From the NCBI GenBank assembly GCA_012522795.1, contig JAAYJT010000011.1, forward strand, positions 1-64,000: 64,000 nt of DNA. The letters are read 5' to 3'. The notes under the pieces are model-generated. The model did no database searches, was not told the origin of the DNA, and saw nothing but the letters and a program-made list of their open reading frames with translations. The stretch is from Bacteroidales bacterium. GTDB lineage: Bacteria > Bacteroidota > Bacteroidia > Bacteroidales > JAAYJT01. The position numbers and the translations under genes are program-made. Of this stretch, positions 1 through 7,395 are shown piece after piece. How positions within the stretch are numbered: position 1 is the stretch's first letter; each line of letters starts with the position of its first letter.

Positions 1-146
1 CCATTTTCGATTGCAATAAGATCATATGCGCCATCTTTATTACTTCCCCCAAAACATTGCTGCCATATAATATCCCAATTTTGTGCAGCCAGAGTAGCCG
101 GTACCCAAAAGAATATCATTAAATAAAATAATTTAATCTTTTTCAC
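1..146 (-). CDS. Secreted protein, N-terminal fragment (runs off the window edge)
   Basis: Reading leftward from a GTG at 146-144, the frame stays open to the window edge (48 codons). It begins with a basic, hydrophobic signal peptide (MKKIKLFYLMIFFW) ending near an AAQ cleavage site. The next residues, WQQCFGGSNKDGAYD, resemble the repeat-type opening of large secreted Bacteroidetes surface proteins; that resemblance is from memory. The GTG overlaps the TGA stop of the upstream gene (GTGA), so the two are probably translationally coupled. Only the export signal is supported; function cannot be judged from this fragment. Confidence 0.6.
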   Translation of the reverse strand, partial: MKKIKLFYLMIFFWVPATLAAQNWDIIWQQCFGGSNKDGAYDLIAIEN

Positions 147-1063
147 AATTTTATTATCTTGAAATTAAAAAACTCATTATTGTTTTCAATCATTAGGAAA
201 TAGAATCCGTTTTTTTCATTAAGAAGATTTATTAATATCTGTTGATCAACAACATGTTGTTGCCGGTAAATAACTGCCCCCATGTTGTTAAGTATCGTAA
301 TAGATTGTACCGGTAATAATAAATGATCAATAAAATCAATCTTTAAGATATCGTTTACTATGGTATTGACCCTTATTTTTTCAGCAGTATTTATTAAATC
401 GTATGTACCTACGGTTTGATGATCGCATGGCAGATAATTAGTCATTACATGGTTCCCATTTTCAAGATAACACCTTAATGGTCCTCCATCCTCACAAGGA
501 GTTTTCGGGAGAAAAGGAAAAAGAGATAATTCAAAGCCAATGTTTTCAATGATCATCCCCGAAAATATTTTATCATATGCATTTGTAGTAACATATTGTG
601 CTTTTCTAATCTCACCATTTGTTAAAGTTATCATTTTAACAGAATCAACAAACACCGTATCATAATCATATTTTGGCAGTATCCAATATTCACCAGGGTT
701 TTTATTAAAATCATAAAGCAAAAATAGCACATCATTCCATACTTCATATACCCTTCCTCCTTCAGCTATCATAATGTGATTTTTGGTTAACGTATCAGGT
801 TCTCCGCTGCAATTAAAGTTTCTTGTTTCACGAATAAGCCTACATGTTACATTGCTAATCAATGTGTCTTTGATTGATTGAAATTTAGTGTATGTTGAAC
901 CGCCAGGGCCAGGAATTTGGCGAAAATTATAAGTAAAATACCATTCTGCTCCAATAGGTGCCCATTGGGAATTACATTTAATAAGATTTTCATTTTTTTC
1001 TTGTGCAAAAGAGGGGTAGCTATTCATTAGGAATATTATTACTGTAATAATTTTTATTCTCAT
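143..1063 (-). CDS. Secreted protein with T9SS type A C-terminal sorting domain
   Basis: This 306-residue protein has a Sec signal peptide (MRIKIITVIIFLMNSYPSFA, cleavage before QEKN). A central region rich in aromatic residues has no family I recognise. The last ~80 residues have the form of a type IX secretion sorting domain: SITILNNMGAVIYRQQ, then an FYFLMI strand and a terminal FKIIKL. Such domains route Bacteroidetes proteins through the outer membrane and are usually removed at the surface. Four cysteines in the middle (NCSG, TPCEDGG, RCYL, PCDH) could form disulfides. The stop overlaps the GTG of the next gene, so the pair is likely one transcript. Substrate or role is unknown. Confidence 0.75.
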   Translation of the reverse strand: MRIKIITVIIFLMNSYPSFAQEKNENLIKCNSQWAPIGAEWYFTYNFRQIPGPGGSTYTKFQSIKDTLISNVTCRLIRETRNFNCSGEPDTLTKNHIMIAEGGRVYEVWNDVLFLLYDFNKNPGEYWILPKYDYDTVFVDSVKMITLTNGEIRKAQYVTTNAYDKIFSGMIIENIGFELSLFPFLPKTPCEDGGPLRCYLENGNHVMTNYLPCDHQTVGTYDLINTAEKIRVNTIVNDILKIDFIDHLLLPVQSITILNNMGAVIYRQQHVVDQQILINLLNEKNGFYFLMIENNNEFFNFKIIKL

Positions 1064-1207
1064 AATTTCTTTTTTTTAACGAACAATAGTTCAAATTATT
1101 AATGTTTTAAACCTTCATATATGTTTTTTGAATGTATGCTGCTTGTTATATTAAACTTGTTGTAATAAAAATTTAATTTACAATTGCTTGCTGTTATCTA
1201 CGGTGGC

Positions 1208-1300
1208 ACATCCTTAACCGGCAATCTTATCTGCAGTGCAATTAACTGCCTGTCAGGCTGACAAAATAGCTGTGTTTGCATGAGATTGCGGTAAGGATGT
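1208..1300. repeat. Long imperfect inverted repeat with inner hairpins
   Basis: The arms 1208-1227 (ACATCCTTAACCGGCAATCT) and 1283-1300 (AGATTGCGGTAAGGATGT) are complementary except for two small bulges. The ~55-nt interior contains two further short inverted repeats: GCAGT/ACTGC around 1233-1249 and TGTCAG/CTGACA around 1251-1263. The whole could fold as a branched RNA or cruciform. No gene overlaps it. It may be a structured RNA, a palindromic mobile repeat or a remnant. Confidence 0.55.
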
Positions 1301-1453
1301 AAAAATACTTTTGAAAGTGAAACAATGTAATTGTAAGAAAGGATTGTTTTAAACCACTTAATTTCTTTGGAGTATTCAGAGTGTTTGAGAGCGTTAATTT
1401 TATATTTAACCAGATCAATATATTTGGAGAAGTCTCTCCATCTTTTTCTTTTA

Positions 1454-1475
1454 CTCTCTCTCTCTCTCTCTCTCT
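1454..1475. repeat. Dinucleotide microsatellite (CT)11
   Basis: Eleven uninterrupted CT units occur in otherwise mixed sequence. Tracts of this length are prone to slipped-strand length change. It sits in a gap with no convincing gene. Confidence 0.9.
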
Positions 1476-1686
1476 ACAGTCATGCGGGTTTGCTGAGAAA
1501 CTGCCTTGTTATCTGAGAAATAAGCACAAGCCGTTAGTTTATATAAATAGGTTGTTTTCATGTTTCAATATGATCAGAAAAAACTAGCCTTATAATTATA
1601 AGAACAACTTTTAGAAATGAAGTGCCAAAGCTACAACAAATTTTCGTAAAAAGCAAAAGTCAGGTGAAATTAAATGAATTTATTTG

Positions 1687-1759
1687 TTATACGAATTGTA
1701 TTTACAAAAATGCCCTAACTGTTTCGCCGATGGTAGAAATATACAGAACAATCGGGTAG
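1687..1759 (-). repeat. Dispersed palindromic repeat, copy A
   Basis: It starts TTATACGAATTGTATTT, continues with a degenerate palindromic core (ACAAAAATGCCCTAACTGTTT) and a CCGATGGT block, and ends CAATCGGGTA. The same order of blocks occurs in copies B, C and D. This is the most degenerate core of the four. Confidence 0.6.
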
Positions 1760-1763
1760 GGCG

Positions 1764-1822
1764 ATTATACGAATTGTATTTGCAAAATAGTCCAAGCTGT
1801 TTTGTAAATTATGCCGGTGGTT
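1764..1822 (-). repeat. Dispersed palindromic repeat, copy B
   Basis: It starts ATTATACGAATTGTATTT, has a palindromic core (GCAAAATAGTCC..GCTGTTTTGT) and ends ATTATGCCGGTGGTT. It is nearly identical over ~58 nt to the reverse complement of copy D at 44271-44329, with only a handful of mismatches by eye. It lies in tandem with copy A, four bases away. Confidence 0.75.
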
Positions 1823-1942
1823 TAAACTCACATTGTATTTGCTAATTAAAAATACGTAATTGATTCTTATGATTTGAAATTAATTACTAACATGTATTTT
1901 GTAAGTTCTTGTTTATCAATGCTTTGATTGAAACACTGCATT

Positions 1943-2620
1943 CTATGACTGAATCTGATCTTTCCGAAAACGTTTTTCAAGAAGTTCAGAGTTTTTAATG
2001 GTATGCCTTGCCCAAAGCAGCTTTACTTCTGTTACTTCCTCCTGGCTTAACTGCCAGGGTATTGGCAAACCACGCATTTTTTCAGATAAATGATATAGAG
2101 ATAATGCAGCAGATACTGAAATATTAAAACTTTCAGTAAAACCGTACATGGGAATCTTAACATAGGCATCACTCATTTCCATGGCTATTGGCGACAGACC
2201 CCGCATCTCGGTTCCGAATAAAAGAGCCGTTTTCTGATCCAGAGGTAATTCGTTGATAAGATATCCTTTTTCTTGAGGTGAAGTAGCTACAATGCGATAA
2301 CCTTTTGATTTTAGTTGTAATAGGCAATCTCTTGTATTGTTCTCAAAACTATTGTATTTAATAATATTTAGCCATTTGCTCGAACCAAGTGCAACATCCG
2401 GATTTACATTATAAGTATTGTCGTTTTCAATTATATGTATATCCTGAATGCCAAAGCAGTCGCACGAACGCAAAACTGCACTGGCGTTATGAGGCTGAAA
2501 GATATCTTCGAGCACAATGGTCAGATATCGAGTGCGATATCTGATTACTTCTTCGAATTTTCTGTTCTTGTTCTCCGAAACAAACTCCAGCAAATAATTA
2601 AGTACTTGTTCTTCGCTCAT
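1943..2620 (-). CDS. trmH: tRNA 2'-O-ribose methyltransferase, SpoU/TrmH family
   Basis: This is a 225-residue SPOUT-fold methyltransferase, close to the usual TrmH length. All three SpoU motifs are visible: motif 1 (PHNASAVLRSCDCFG, ~residues 43-57), motif 2 (LLFGTEMRGLS, ~133-143) and motif 3 (IPMYGFTESFNISVSAAL, ~155-172). These build the knotted SAM site. The short basic C-terminal tail is also TrmH-like, which favours Gm18 methylation of tRNA over 23S methylation by RlmB, a close relative that normally carries an N-terminal L30e-like domain absent here. A -7 type box (2662-2669, minus strand) precedes it. It is divergent from the TPR gene. Confidence 0.8.
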   Translation of the reverse strand: MSEEQVLNYLLEFVSENKNRKFEEVIRYRTRYLTIVLEDIFQPHNASAVLRSCDCFGIQDIHIIENDNTYNVNPDVALGSSKWLNIIKYNSFENNTRDCLLQLKSKGYRIVATSPQEKGYLINELPLDQKTALLFGTEMRGLSPIAMEMSDAYVKIPMYGFTESFNISVSAALSLYHLSEKMRGLPIPWQLSQEEVTEVKLLWARHTIKNSELLEKRFRKDQIQS

Positions 2621-2661
2621 ATGACTGGATAGGGTTTATTCTTTATTATTCAACAAAGCTT

Positions 2662-2669
2662 CAAAAATA
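2662..2669 (-). promoter_or_regulatory. Putative -7 promoter element for trmH
   Basis: TATTTTTG on the minus strand matches the Bacteroidetes -7 consensus TAnnTTTG, ~42 nt upstream of the ATG. No clear -33 TTG was found. Confidence 0.4.
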
Positions 2670-2774
2670 AATTTTTTTGTCGGTTTTGATGAAATTATTG
2701 GCTGTCGTCCGATAAAAAAGAAGGATTATTGATATTAATTATAGGTTCATAATTTGGGATAATGAAAAAAAATC

Positions 2775-2782
2775 TATTTTTG
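2775..2782 (+). promoter_or_regulatory. Promoter of the TPR membrane protein gene
   Basis: TATTTTTG at 2775-2782 fits the -7 consensus, and a TTG at 2754-2756 lies 18 nt upstream, the spacing also seen at the rRNA promoters here. The start codon follows 22 nt later. Confidence 0.6.
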
Positions 2783-2804
2783 CACGCTAATTTAAGAAAG
2801 TGTT

Positions 2805-3491
2805 ATGGCTAAGAAAAAAGATCAAACAGAAAAAAATATTACAGCGGTAGAGGAAGCACTGAGTAAATCAGAGCTTTTTATTGAAAAAAATCAAAAAATA
2901 CTTACTATCATAGTCGGGATACTTGTTCTGCTTGTGCTGATTTTCTTCGGAATTCGCAAATATTACATTGATCCAAAGGAAAAAGAGGCAGCTTCGGTAA
3001 TTTTTAAAGCCGAGCAATATTTTGCAATAGATTCTTTGTACCTGGCTTTGGATGGCGATGGTAATTACCCTGGATTTCTTGAGATCATCAGTGATTACCC
3101 GTGGACCAAAACCGGCAGGCTGGCTAATTACTATGCCGGAATTATTTATCTTAAGCAGGGAGATTATAATGAAGCTATCAAACATTTGAAGAAATTCCGT
3201 AGTAAGGATTTTCTGGTTAATAATATTGCAAAAGCCGCCATTGGTGATGCTTACATGGAACTTGGCAATCATGGCAAAGCTGTATCTTATTATCTTAAAG
3301 CTGCCAGTAGCAATGCTAACGATCTTACAACTCCGGGATTTTTGATGAAAGCGGCACAAACATATGAACTTATGGGAGAGTGGAAGAAAGCCCTGAATAT
3401 TTACGAAAAAATTAAAAAAGAACATTATGAAAGCATTGAAGCACGCGATATAGATAAATCAATTTCGCATGCTCAGGCTATGTCAAAATAA
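2805..3491 (+). CDS. Membrane-anchored tetratricopeptide-repeat protein (YfgM-like)
   Basis: The 228-residue protein has a charged cytosolic N-terminus, one transmembrane helix (~residues 33-55, ILTIIVGILVLLVLIFFGI) and several TPR helices: YYAGIIYLKQGDYNEAIKHL, AAIGDAYMELGNHGKAVSYY and AAQTYELMGEWKKALNIYE. This is the layout of the YfgM/TPR_21 group. In E. coli YfgM helps periplasmic chaperones at the SecYEG translocon; whether that role holds here is not shown. It has its own promoter and ends in a hairpin terminator before fmt. Confidence 0.75.
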   Translation: MAKKKDQTEKNITAVEEALSKSELFIEKNQKILTIIVGILVLLVLIFFGIRKYYIDPKEKEAASVIFKAEQYFAIDSLYLALDGDGNYPGFLEIISDYPWTKTGRLANYYAGIIYLKQGDYNEAIKHLKKFRSKDFLVNNIAKAAIGDAYMELGNHGKAVSYYLKAASSNANDLTTPGFLMKAAQTYELMGEWKKALNIYEKIKKEHYESIEARDIDKSISHAQAMSK

Positions 3492-3517
3492 TAAAGTGAA
3501 TAAACAATAATTAAAAG

Positions 3518-3544
3518 AACCTGTCAGAAACGACAGGTTTTTTT
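3518..3544 (+). terminator. Rho-independent terminator after the TPR gene
   Basis: The inverted repeat AACCTGTC/GACAGGTT (8 bp, 6-nt loop) is followed directly by a T run. It separates the TPR gene from fmt, whose ATG follows within 12 nt. Confidence 0.85.
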
Positions 3545-3554
3545 ATCTGAGATC

Positions 3555-4532
3555 ATGAATAAGCCACGCGAAAAATTCAGGATAGTTTTCATGGGTACGC
3601 CTGTGTTTGCAGTACAAGCACTTGAAATACTGCTTAATTCAGAATATGATATAGCAGCAGTAGTAACAGCACCTGATAAACTTGCCGGACGTGGATTGAA
3701 ATTTAAAGCAAGCGAAGTTAAACTGTTTGCTCAGGAAAAAGGGCTTAAATTGCTTCAGCCTGATTCGCTTAAAAATGTTGATTTTGTTAACATACTAACC
3801 GAACTTAAGGCTGATCTTTTTGTAGTAGTTGCTTTTCGTATGTTGCCGGAAGTAGTTTGGAGTATTCCTTTTTATGGAACAATTAATCTGCATGCCTCAT
3901 TATTACCTCAATATCGTGGTGCTGCCCCTATTAACTGGGCTATTATCAACGGTGAGAAGAAGACCGGTATTACTACATTTCTGATTGATCATGAAATTGA
4001 TACAGGAAAATTGCTCTTACAAAAAGAGTTAAGTATTGGAAATGATGAAACTGCAGGAGAGCTTCATGATCGTCTTATGATAGAAGGAGCCCAGCTATTA
4101 TTGAAAACAGTTGATGATCTGCGCAATAATAAATTAGTCCCTGTTGCTCAGAATGAAGAGATATCAGGGATTAAGAAACTTAATAAAGCTCCTAAAATAT
4201 TCAGGGAAGATTGCCGTATTGACTGGAAACTCAGCGCATTAGAAGTTTTTAACCTCATCAGAGGATTAAGCCCTTATCCGGCAGCTTATACAATATTACG
4301 ATCAAAAGCAGGAGCCGAACATCATTTAAAAATTTTTCGTGCTAAGCTGAGTGATAATTTTGAAAAAGATATACCAGGAACTATACAAATAAATGATAGA
4401 AAAATGATGTTCATTTGTGCTGAGGATTCCTGGATTGAACTAACAGAAGTACAGCTTGAGGGGAAAAAAAGAATGAGTATTTATGATTTTCTGAATGGGT
4501 TTGAAATTGAAGATGGGCTTAGCGCTGTATAA
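3555..4532 (+). CDS. fmt: Methionyl-tRNA formyltransferase
   Basis: It transfers a formyl group from 10-formyl-tetrahydrofolate to Met-tRNAi, giving the initiator for bacterial translation. The 325-residue protein has the expected two-domain form. The N-terminal formyltransferase fold begins with IVFMGTPVFAVQAL and carries the folate/catalytic motif NLHASLLPQYRGAAPINWA (~residues 112-130) with the family's Asn, His and downstream Asp (HEIDTG). The C-terminal tRNA-binding domain follows from ~residue 210, with RGLSPYPAAYT. The start ATG lies 10 nt after the terminator T run, so its own promoter was not identified and readthrough may contribute. Confidence 0.95.
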   Translation: MNKPREKFRIVFMGTPVFAVQALEILLNSEYDIAAVVTAPDKLAGRGLKFKASEVKLFAQEKGLKLLQPDSLKNVDFVNILTELKADLFVVVAFRMLPEVVWSIPFYGTINLHASLLPQYRGAAPINWAIINGEKKTGITTFLIDHEIDTGKLLLQKELSIGNDETAGELHDRLMIEGAQLLLKTVDDLRNNKLVPVAQNEEISGIKKLNKAPKIFREDCRIDWKLSALEVFNLIRGLSPYPAAYTILRSKAGAEHHLKIFRAKLSDNFEKDIPGTIQINDRKMMFICAEDSWIELTEVQLEGKKRMSIYDFLNGFEIEDGLSAV

Positions 4533-4669
4533 TTGTTTGGTAAGCTTCGCTTGGCAGGTAAATGAGCGTAAAGATGCAAGAAATCCACGTTTTTTTTAAC
4601 AAATATGCATTTTTATTAACAAATTCATCATTTTTTCACTCTTCCTATTGCTTTTTTCTTTAAATGACA

Positions 4670-4677
4670 TATATTTG
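4670..4677 (+). promoter_or_regulatory. Promoter of the HU gene
   Basis: TATATTTG fits the -7 consensus and TTG at 4648-4650 lies 19 nt upstream. The box lies inside an upstream extension of the HU reading frame (open from 4664), which rules that extension out as the start. Confidence 0.7.
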
Positions 4678-4729
4678 CAGATACTATTATTTTAAGAGTT
4701 TTTTAAGTACTAATTTAATTTTTAAAATT

Positions 4730-4999
4730 ATGAACAAGGCAGAGTTAATTGATGCAATTGCAGCAGAAACCGGCTTAACAAAAGTCAATTCAAAAAAAGC
4801 TCTTGAAGCTTTTATTAATGCAACAAGCCAGGCACTTGCAAAGGGCGACCGTGTTGCTCTTGTAGGTTTTGGATCTTTTTCGGTAGTTAAAAGAGCTGCC
4901 CGTAAAGGGCGTAATCCGCAAACCGGTAAAGAAATTAATATCAAGGCTAAATCGGTTGTTAAATTTAAACCAGGTGCCGAACTGGCGGCAACGGTTTAA
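4730..4999 (+). CDS. HU-family nucleoid DNA-binding protein
   Basis: This 89-residue histone-like protein bends and compacts DNA as a dimer. It starts MNKAELIDAIAAETGL, has the helical dimerisation half, then the β-arm region ending GRNPQTGKEINIKA with the conserved RNPxTG tip proline, then VVKFKPGAEL. The frame is open 22 codons further upstream, but the promoter -7 box falls in that extension, so ATG 4730 is chosen. A terminator follows. Which HU paralogue it corresponds to cannot be decided here. Confidence 0.93.
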   Translation: MNKAELIDAIAAETGLTKVNSKKALEAFINATSQALAKGDRVALVGFGSFSVVKRAARKGRNPQTGKEINIKAKSVVKFKPGAELAATV

Positions 5000-5316
5000 T
5001 TAAACCCTTTACCATGTGATTAAGAGGCTGTTCCAAAGGGCAGCCTTTTTTATTTTATTCAAAAAGCCACTAATATTATATAAAATTAATTTCCTTATTC
5101 TTTCGGATATTGTCGTTTTTTGTAAAGCGAACTTACAACATAGTGAAAAGCTCTAGGATGTAGCCCCTTATTTTATTTAAGTTGGATGATAGTGATAAAA
5201 CATGATAAAATATATCTGGAGCGCCTAACGAACGGAGGCGAATTACAATCAGTCTGCAAACAATTTAATCATAACTATAACATAAAACGGCTTTACTCAT
5301 CTATCGGGAATGCCCT
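5000..5316. other. Intergenic gap between HU and the patatin pseudogene
   Basis: It holds the HU terminator. A 62-codon frame at 5186-5374 overlaps the patatin remnant in another frame and shows no family features. Nothing else was seen. Confidence 0.6.
5025..5052 (+). terminator. Rho-independent terminator after the HU gene
   Basis: AGGCTG/CAGCCT arms with a 10-nt loop are followed by TTTTT and further T-rich sequence, ~25 nt after the HU stop codon. Confidence 0.8.
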
Positions 5317-6108
5317 AAATACAGATTGGGCATTTCGCTTAGTGGAGAAGGTGTTAGAGGAATTGCACATTTAGGAGTGCTTGAAAGCTTGAAAAACCAC
5401 TATATAGAACCCGGTATAATCTCAGGTGCAAACATGGGTGTGATTATAGGTTGTTTGTATGCAGCAGGTTACGAAGCCAGATTTATTCTTGAAGAAATCA
5501 GAAAGGAGAAACTCTCCGGATTTCTTAGCTAGAGTCTGCCGGGCGATGGATTTCTTAATTCTGAGTATATGGAGGAGCTTCTTGCAGCTCATATTGACAA
5601 AAATGATTTCATCGCTTTGAAAAAGCTTTTGTTTGTATCAGTAAATAATTTGAATACCGGACTTAGTGAGATAATCAGCGAGGGTCCGTTATTTGAATAT
5701 ATAATTGCTTCAGTTTCAATACCTATAGTTTTCAAACCACGTATAATTAATGATCAAATATATGTTGACGGTGGTTTGCTTAATAATCTGCCTTCAACCG
5801 CCACAAGAAATAAATGTAAACGACTGATAGGAGTTGATGTTAACCAATGCGAGCCTACAGATCATATAAACGGAATTAAGGAAATTGCTGAATGCTGCCT
5901 GAGACTTGGTGTGAAATGTAATGTTAAAGAAAATCTAGAAGTGTGTGATTTTGTCATTGTTCCGAAAGGAATTCAGGAATATTATATATTCGACTTTCGT
6001 AAAGCTGACGAGATTTTTGAGAAAGGCTTTGACTATACTGAAAAAATCATAGGGCAGATAATTGAAATCATGGAGAACCTTATTGATTTAACTTTAAACT
6101 GTTTATAA
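5317..6108 (+). pseudogene. Patatin-like phospholipase, broken by an in-frame stop and lacking its nucleophile
   Basis: Two frames in the same register (5317-5529 and 5533-6108) form one patatin-like protein split by a single TAG at 5530-5532. The N-terminal oxyanion-hole block reads SLSGEGVRGIAHLGVL where the family normally has GGG(A/K)xG. The nucleophile elbow, normally GxSxG, reads SGANMG, so the catalytic serine is replaced by asparagine. The partner Asp motif survives as YVDGGLLNNLP. The usual ATG is missing; a TTG at 5326 or a lost start further up would be needed. Three independent defects make a decayed lipase gene the best reading. Its end overlaps the convergent acyl-CoA reductase gene by 29 bp. 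Confidence 0.8.
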
Positions 6109-7162
6109 ACTCTATTGTGTCAATACCATCAGCATAATCGCTTAATTCCGGTTCCTGAGTTTTACCAAAATCAATAGTTTTATAATGCAAAGAAGGCAAG
6201 CCCGATATGCATTGAATTTCATTGTTCTGATTGTTTATCAGGGATTTAAGGCTTTTATTATCATCATAAAATTCATAATGCAGAGTAGCAGGTTGTGAAG
6301 AAATTAACAAAGAATTGATTAAAAGTATAAAACCATTATCAATAACGCCACTTTCCTGCATAGAGTTTAAAGCCTTCTGATAGCGATAATTATTCATAAA
6401 TGGTTTGTGATTTAAAACGTAATCCGCAGTTTTAAAGGCTTTAATCAAACTTTTAAAATCATAGCCAACAGGAATATACAGTTTTGAAACATTTCTGCAG
6501 CCCAGTCCGAAATGCATGAAAATATCCCTGGTCAGATTAATTAACTGTAATTCAGTTTCTTTCCCTGATAAAATCGCTATTCCATTACGATTTTGCCTGA
6601 AAATATGTGGTTTCGAACCATAAAGGAAATCAAAATACCTTGCTGTATTATTGCTGCCTGTTGCTATTACAGCATCAGCATTTAGAGGAATTTTAGGATG
6701 GAAAGTAATAAGGTCAGAGAATTTCTTATCAATATTTATTAATATTTCAGCAAAACAAGGTAACAGATAAGGATCATCTGATGAAAGCTTACCGGCATAC
6801 TTGTTTCCGGTGATGAGTACTGTTAAAAAATCATGAAAACCAACTGCAGGAATATTTCCAGCATTGATAACACCGATCTCTAATGGCTTTTTATCTTGAT
6901 TGCTGTTTAAGTCGTAATGTTCCAGCCAGGAATCAAGATTTTGAAAAGTAAGCATATTGCTGATGGCCCGTAAAGCATATAAAATATGTTGCTGTATAAA
7001 CCATTGGTTGTTTTCTATTGATTTTTTAATTGATTGATGTATCAGTTCATGATAATAATTGAAGCCAGGCTTTTTATTTTGCAAATTATGACCCGGCAGG
7101 TATGTTCTGATTGCCTCACCCAAAGCTACAAATGCCTGTATTCGGTGTTTAAGCTTCATCAT
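6080..7162 (-). CDS. Acyl-CoA reductase, LuxC family
   Basis: The 360-residue protein resembles the LuxC-type fatty acyl reductases common in Bacteroidetes. An aldehyde-dehydrogenase-like fold is suggested by VINAGNIPAVGFHDFL and by VIATGSNNTARYFDF. The catalytic cysteine is in GLGCRNVSKLYIP (~residues 221-233). LuxC enzymes reduce acyl-CoA or acyl-phosphate to fatty aldehyde with NADPH; no luciferase genes are present, so a role in lipid metabolism is more likely. The gene is convergent with, and overlaps by 29 bp, the patatin pseudogene. MM at the start leaves ATG 7162 or 7159 open. Confidence 0.75.
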   Translation of the reverse strand: MMKLKHRIQAFVALGEAIRTYLPGHNLQNKKPGFNYYHELIHQSIKKSIENNQWFIQQHILYALRAISNMLTFQNLDSWLEHYDLNSNQDKKPLEIGVINAGNIPAVGFHDFLTVLITGNKYAGKLSSDDPYLLPCFAEILINIDKKFSDLITFHPKIPLNADAVIATGSNNTARYFDFLYGSKPHIFRQNRNGIAILSGKETELQLINLTRDIFMHFGLGCRNVSKLYIPVGYDFKSLIKAFKTADYVLNHKPFMNNYRYQKALNSMQESGVIDNGFILLINSLLISSQPATLHYEFYDDNKSLKSLINNQNNEIQCISGLPSLHYKTIDFGKTQEPELSDYADGIDTIEFINSLKLNQ

Positions 7163-7395
7163 GGTTCATGAAAAATTGTTATAATGTGCAAAAATAAGCA
7201 TCCCTTCTGATTTAATTATATTATTGGTTAGAAGTTGAGTTTTGTGATTGATTACCAGATGTTTGCACAATAATGATTTGGTTATTTTAAAGAAAATAAT
7301 CTTTATTTAAGAATAATTCCTACCTTGCGCTCGTTATTTGAAACCAAAGAAATACCATAACCGAAAATATTCATTTTCATAAGTAGCTTGATTTT

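Larger units (their letters stand above)
1064..1942. other. Long intergenic region with repeats, no convincing gene
   Basis: No coding sequence is convincing across these 880 bases. The region holds a long inverted repeat (1208-1300), a (CT)11 tract (1454-1475) and two tandem copies of a dispersed repeat (1687-1822). A 68-codon open frame at 1381-1587 is translated mostly from low-complexity sequence (Ser-Leu from the CT tract) and has no recognisable start context, so it is not called as a gene. Confidence 0.6.

Noticed and set aside
1381-1587. 68-codon open frame spanning the CT tract
   Set aside because: Most of its apparent coding content is low-complexity Ser-Leu. No promoter or conserved motif was seen.
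5186-5374. 62-codon frame upstream of the patatin remnant
   Set aside because: It overlaps the patatin frame and has no recognisable features.
5530-5532. Amber codon as possible recoding (readthrough, selenocysteine-like or pyrrolysine)
   Set aside because: The loss of the catalytic serine and the weak start codon point to a pseudogene. No recoding structure was seen.
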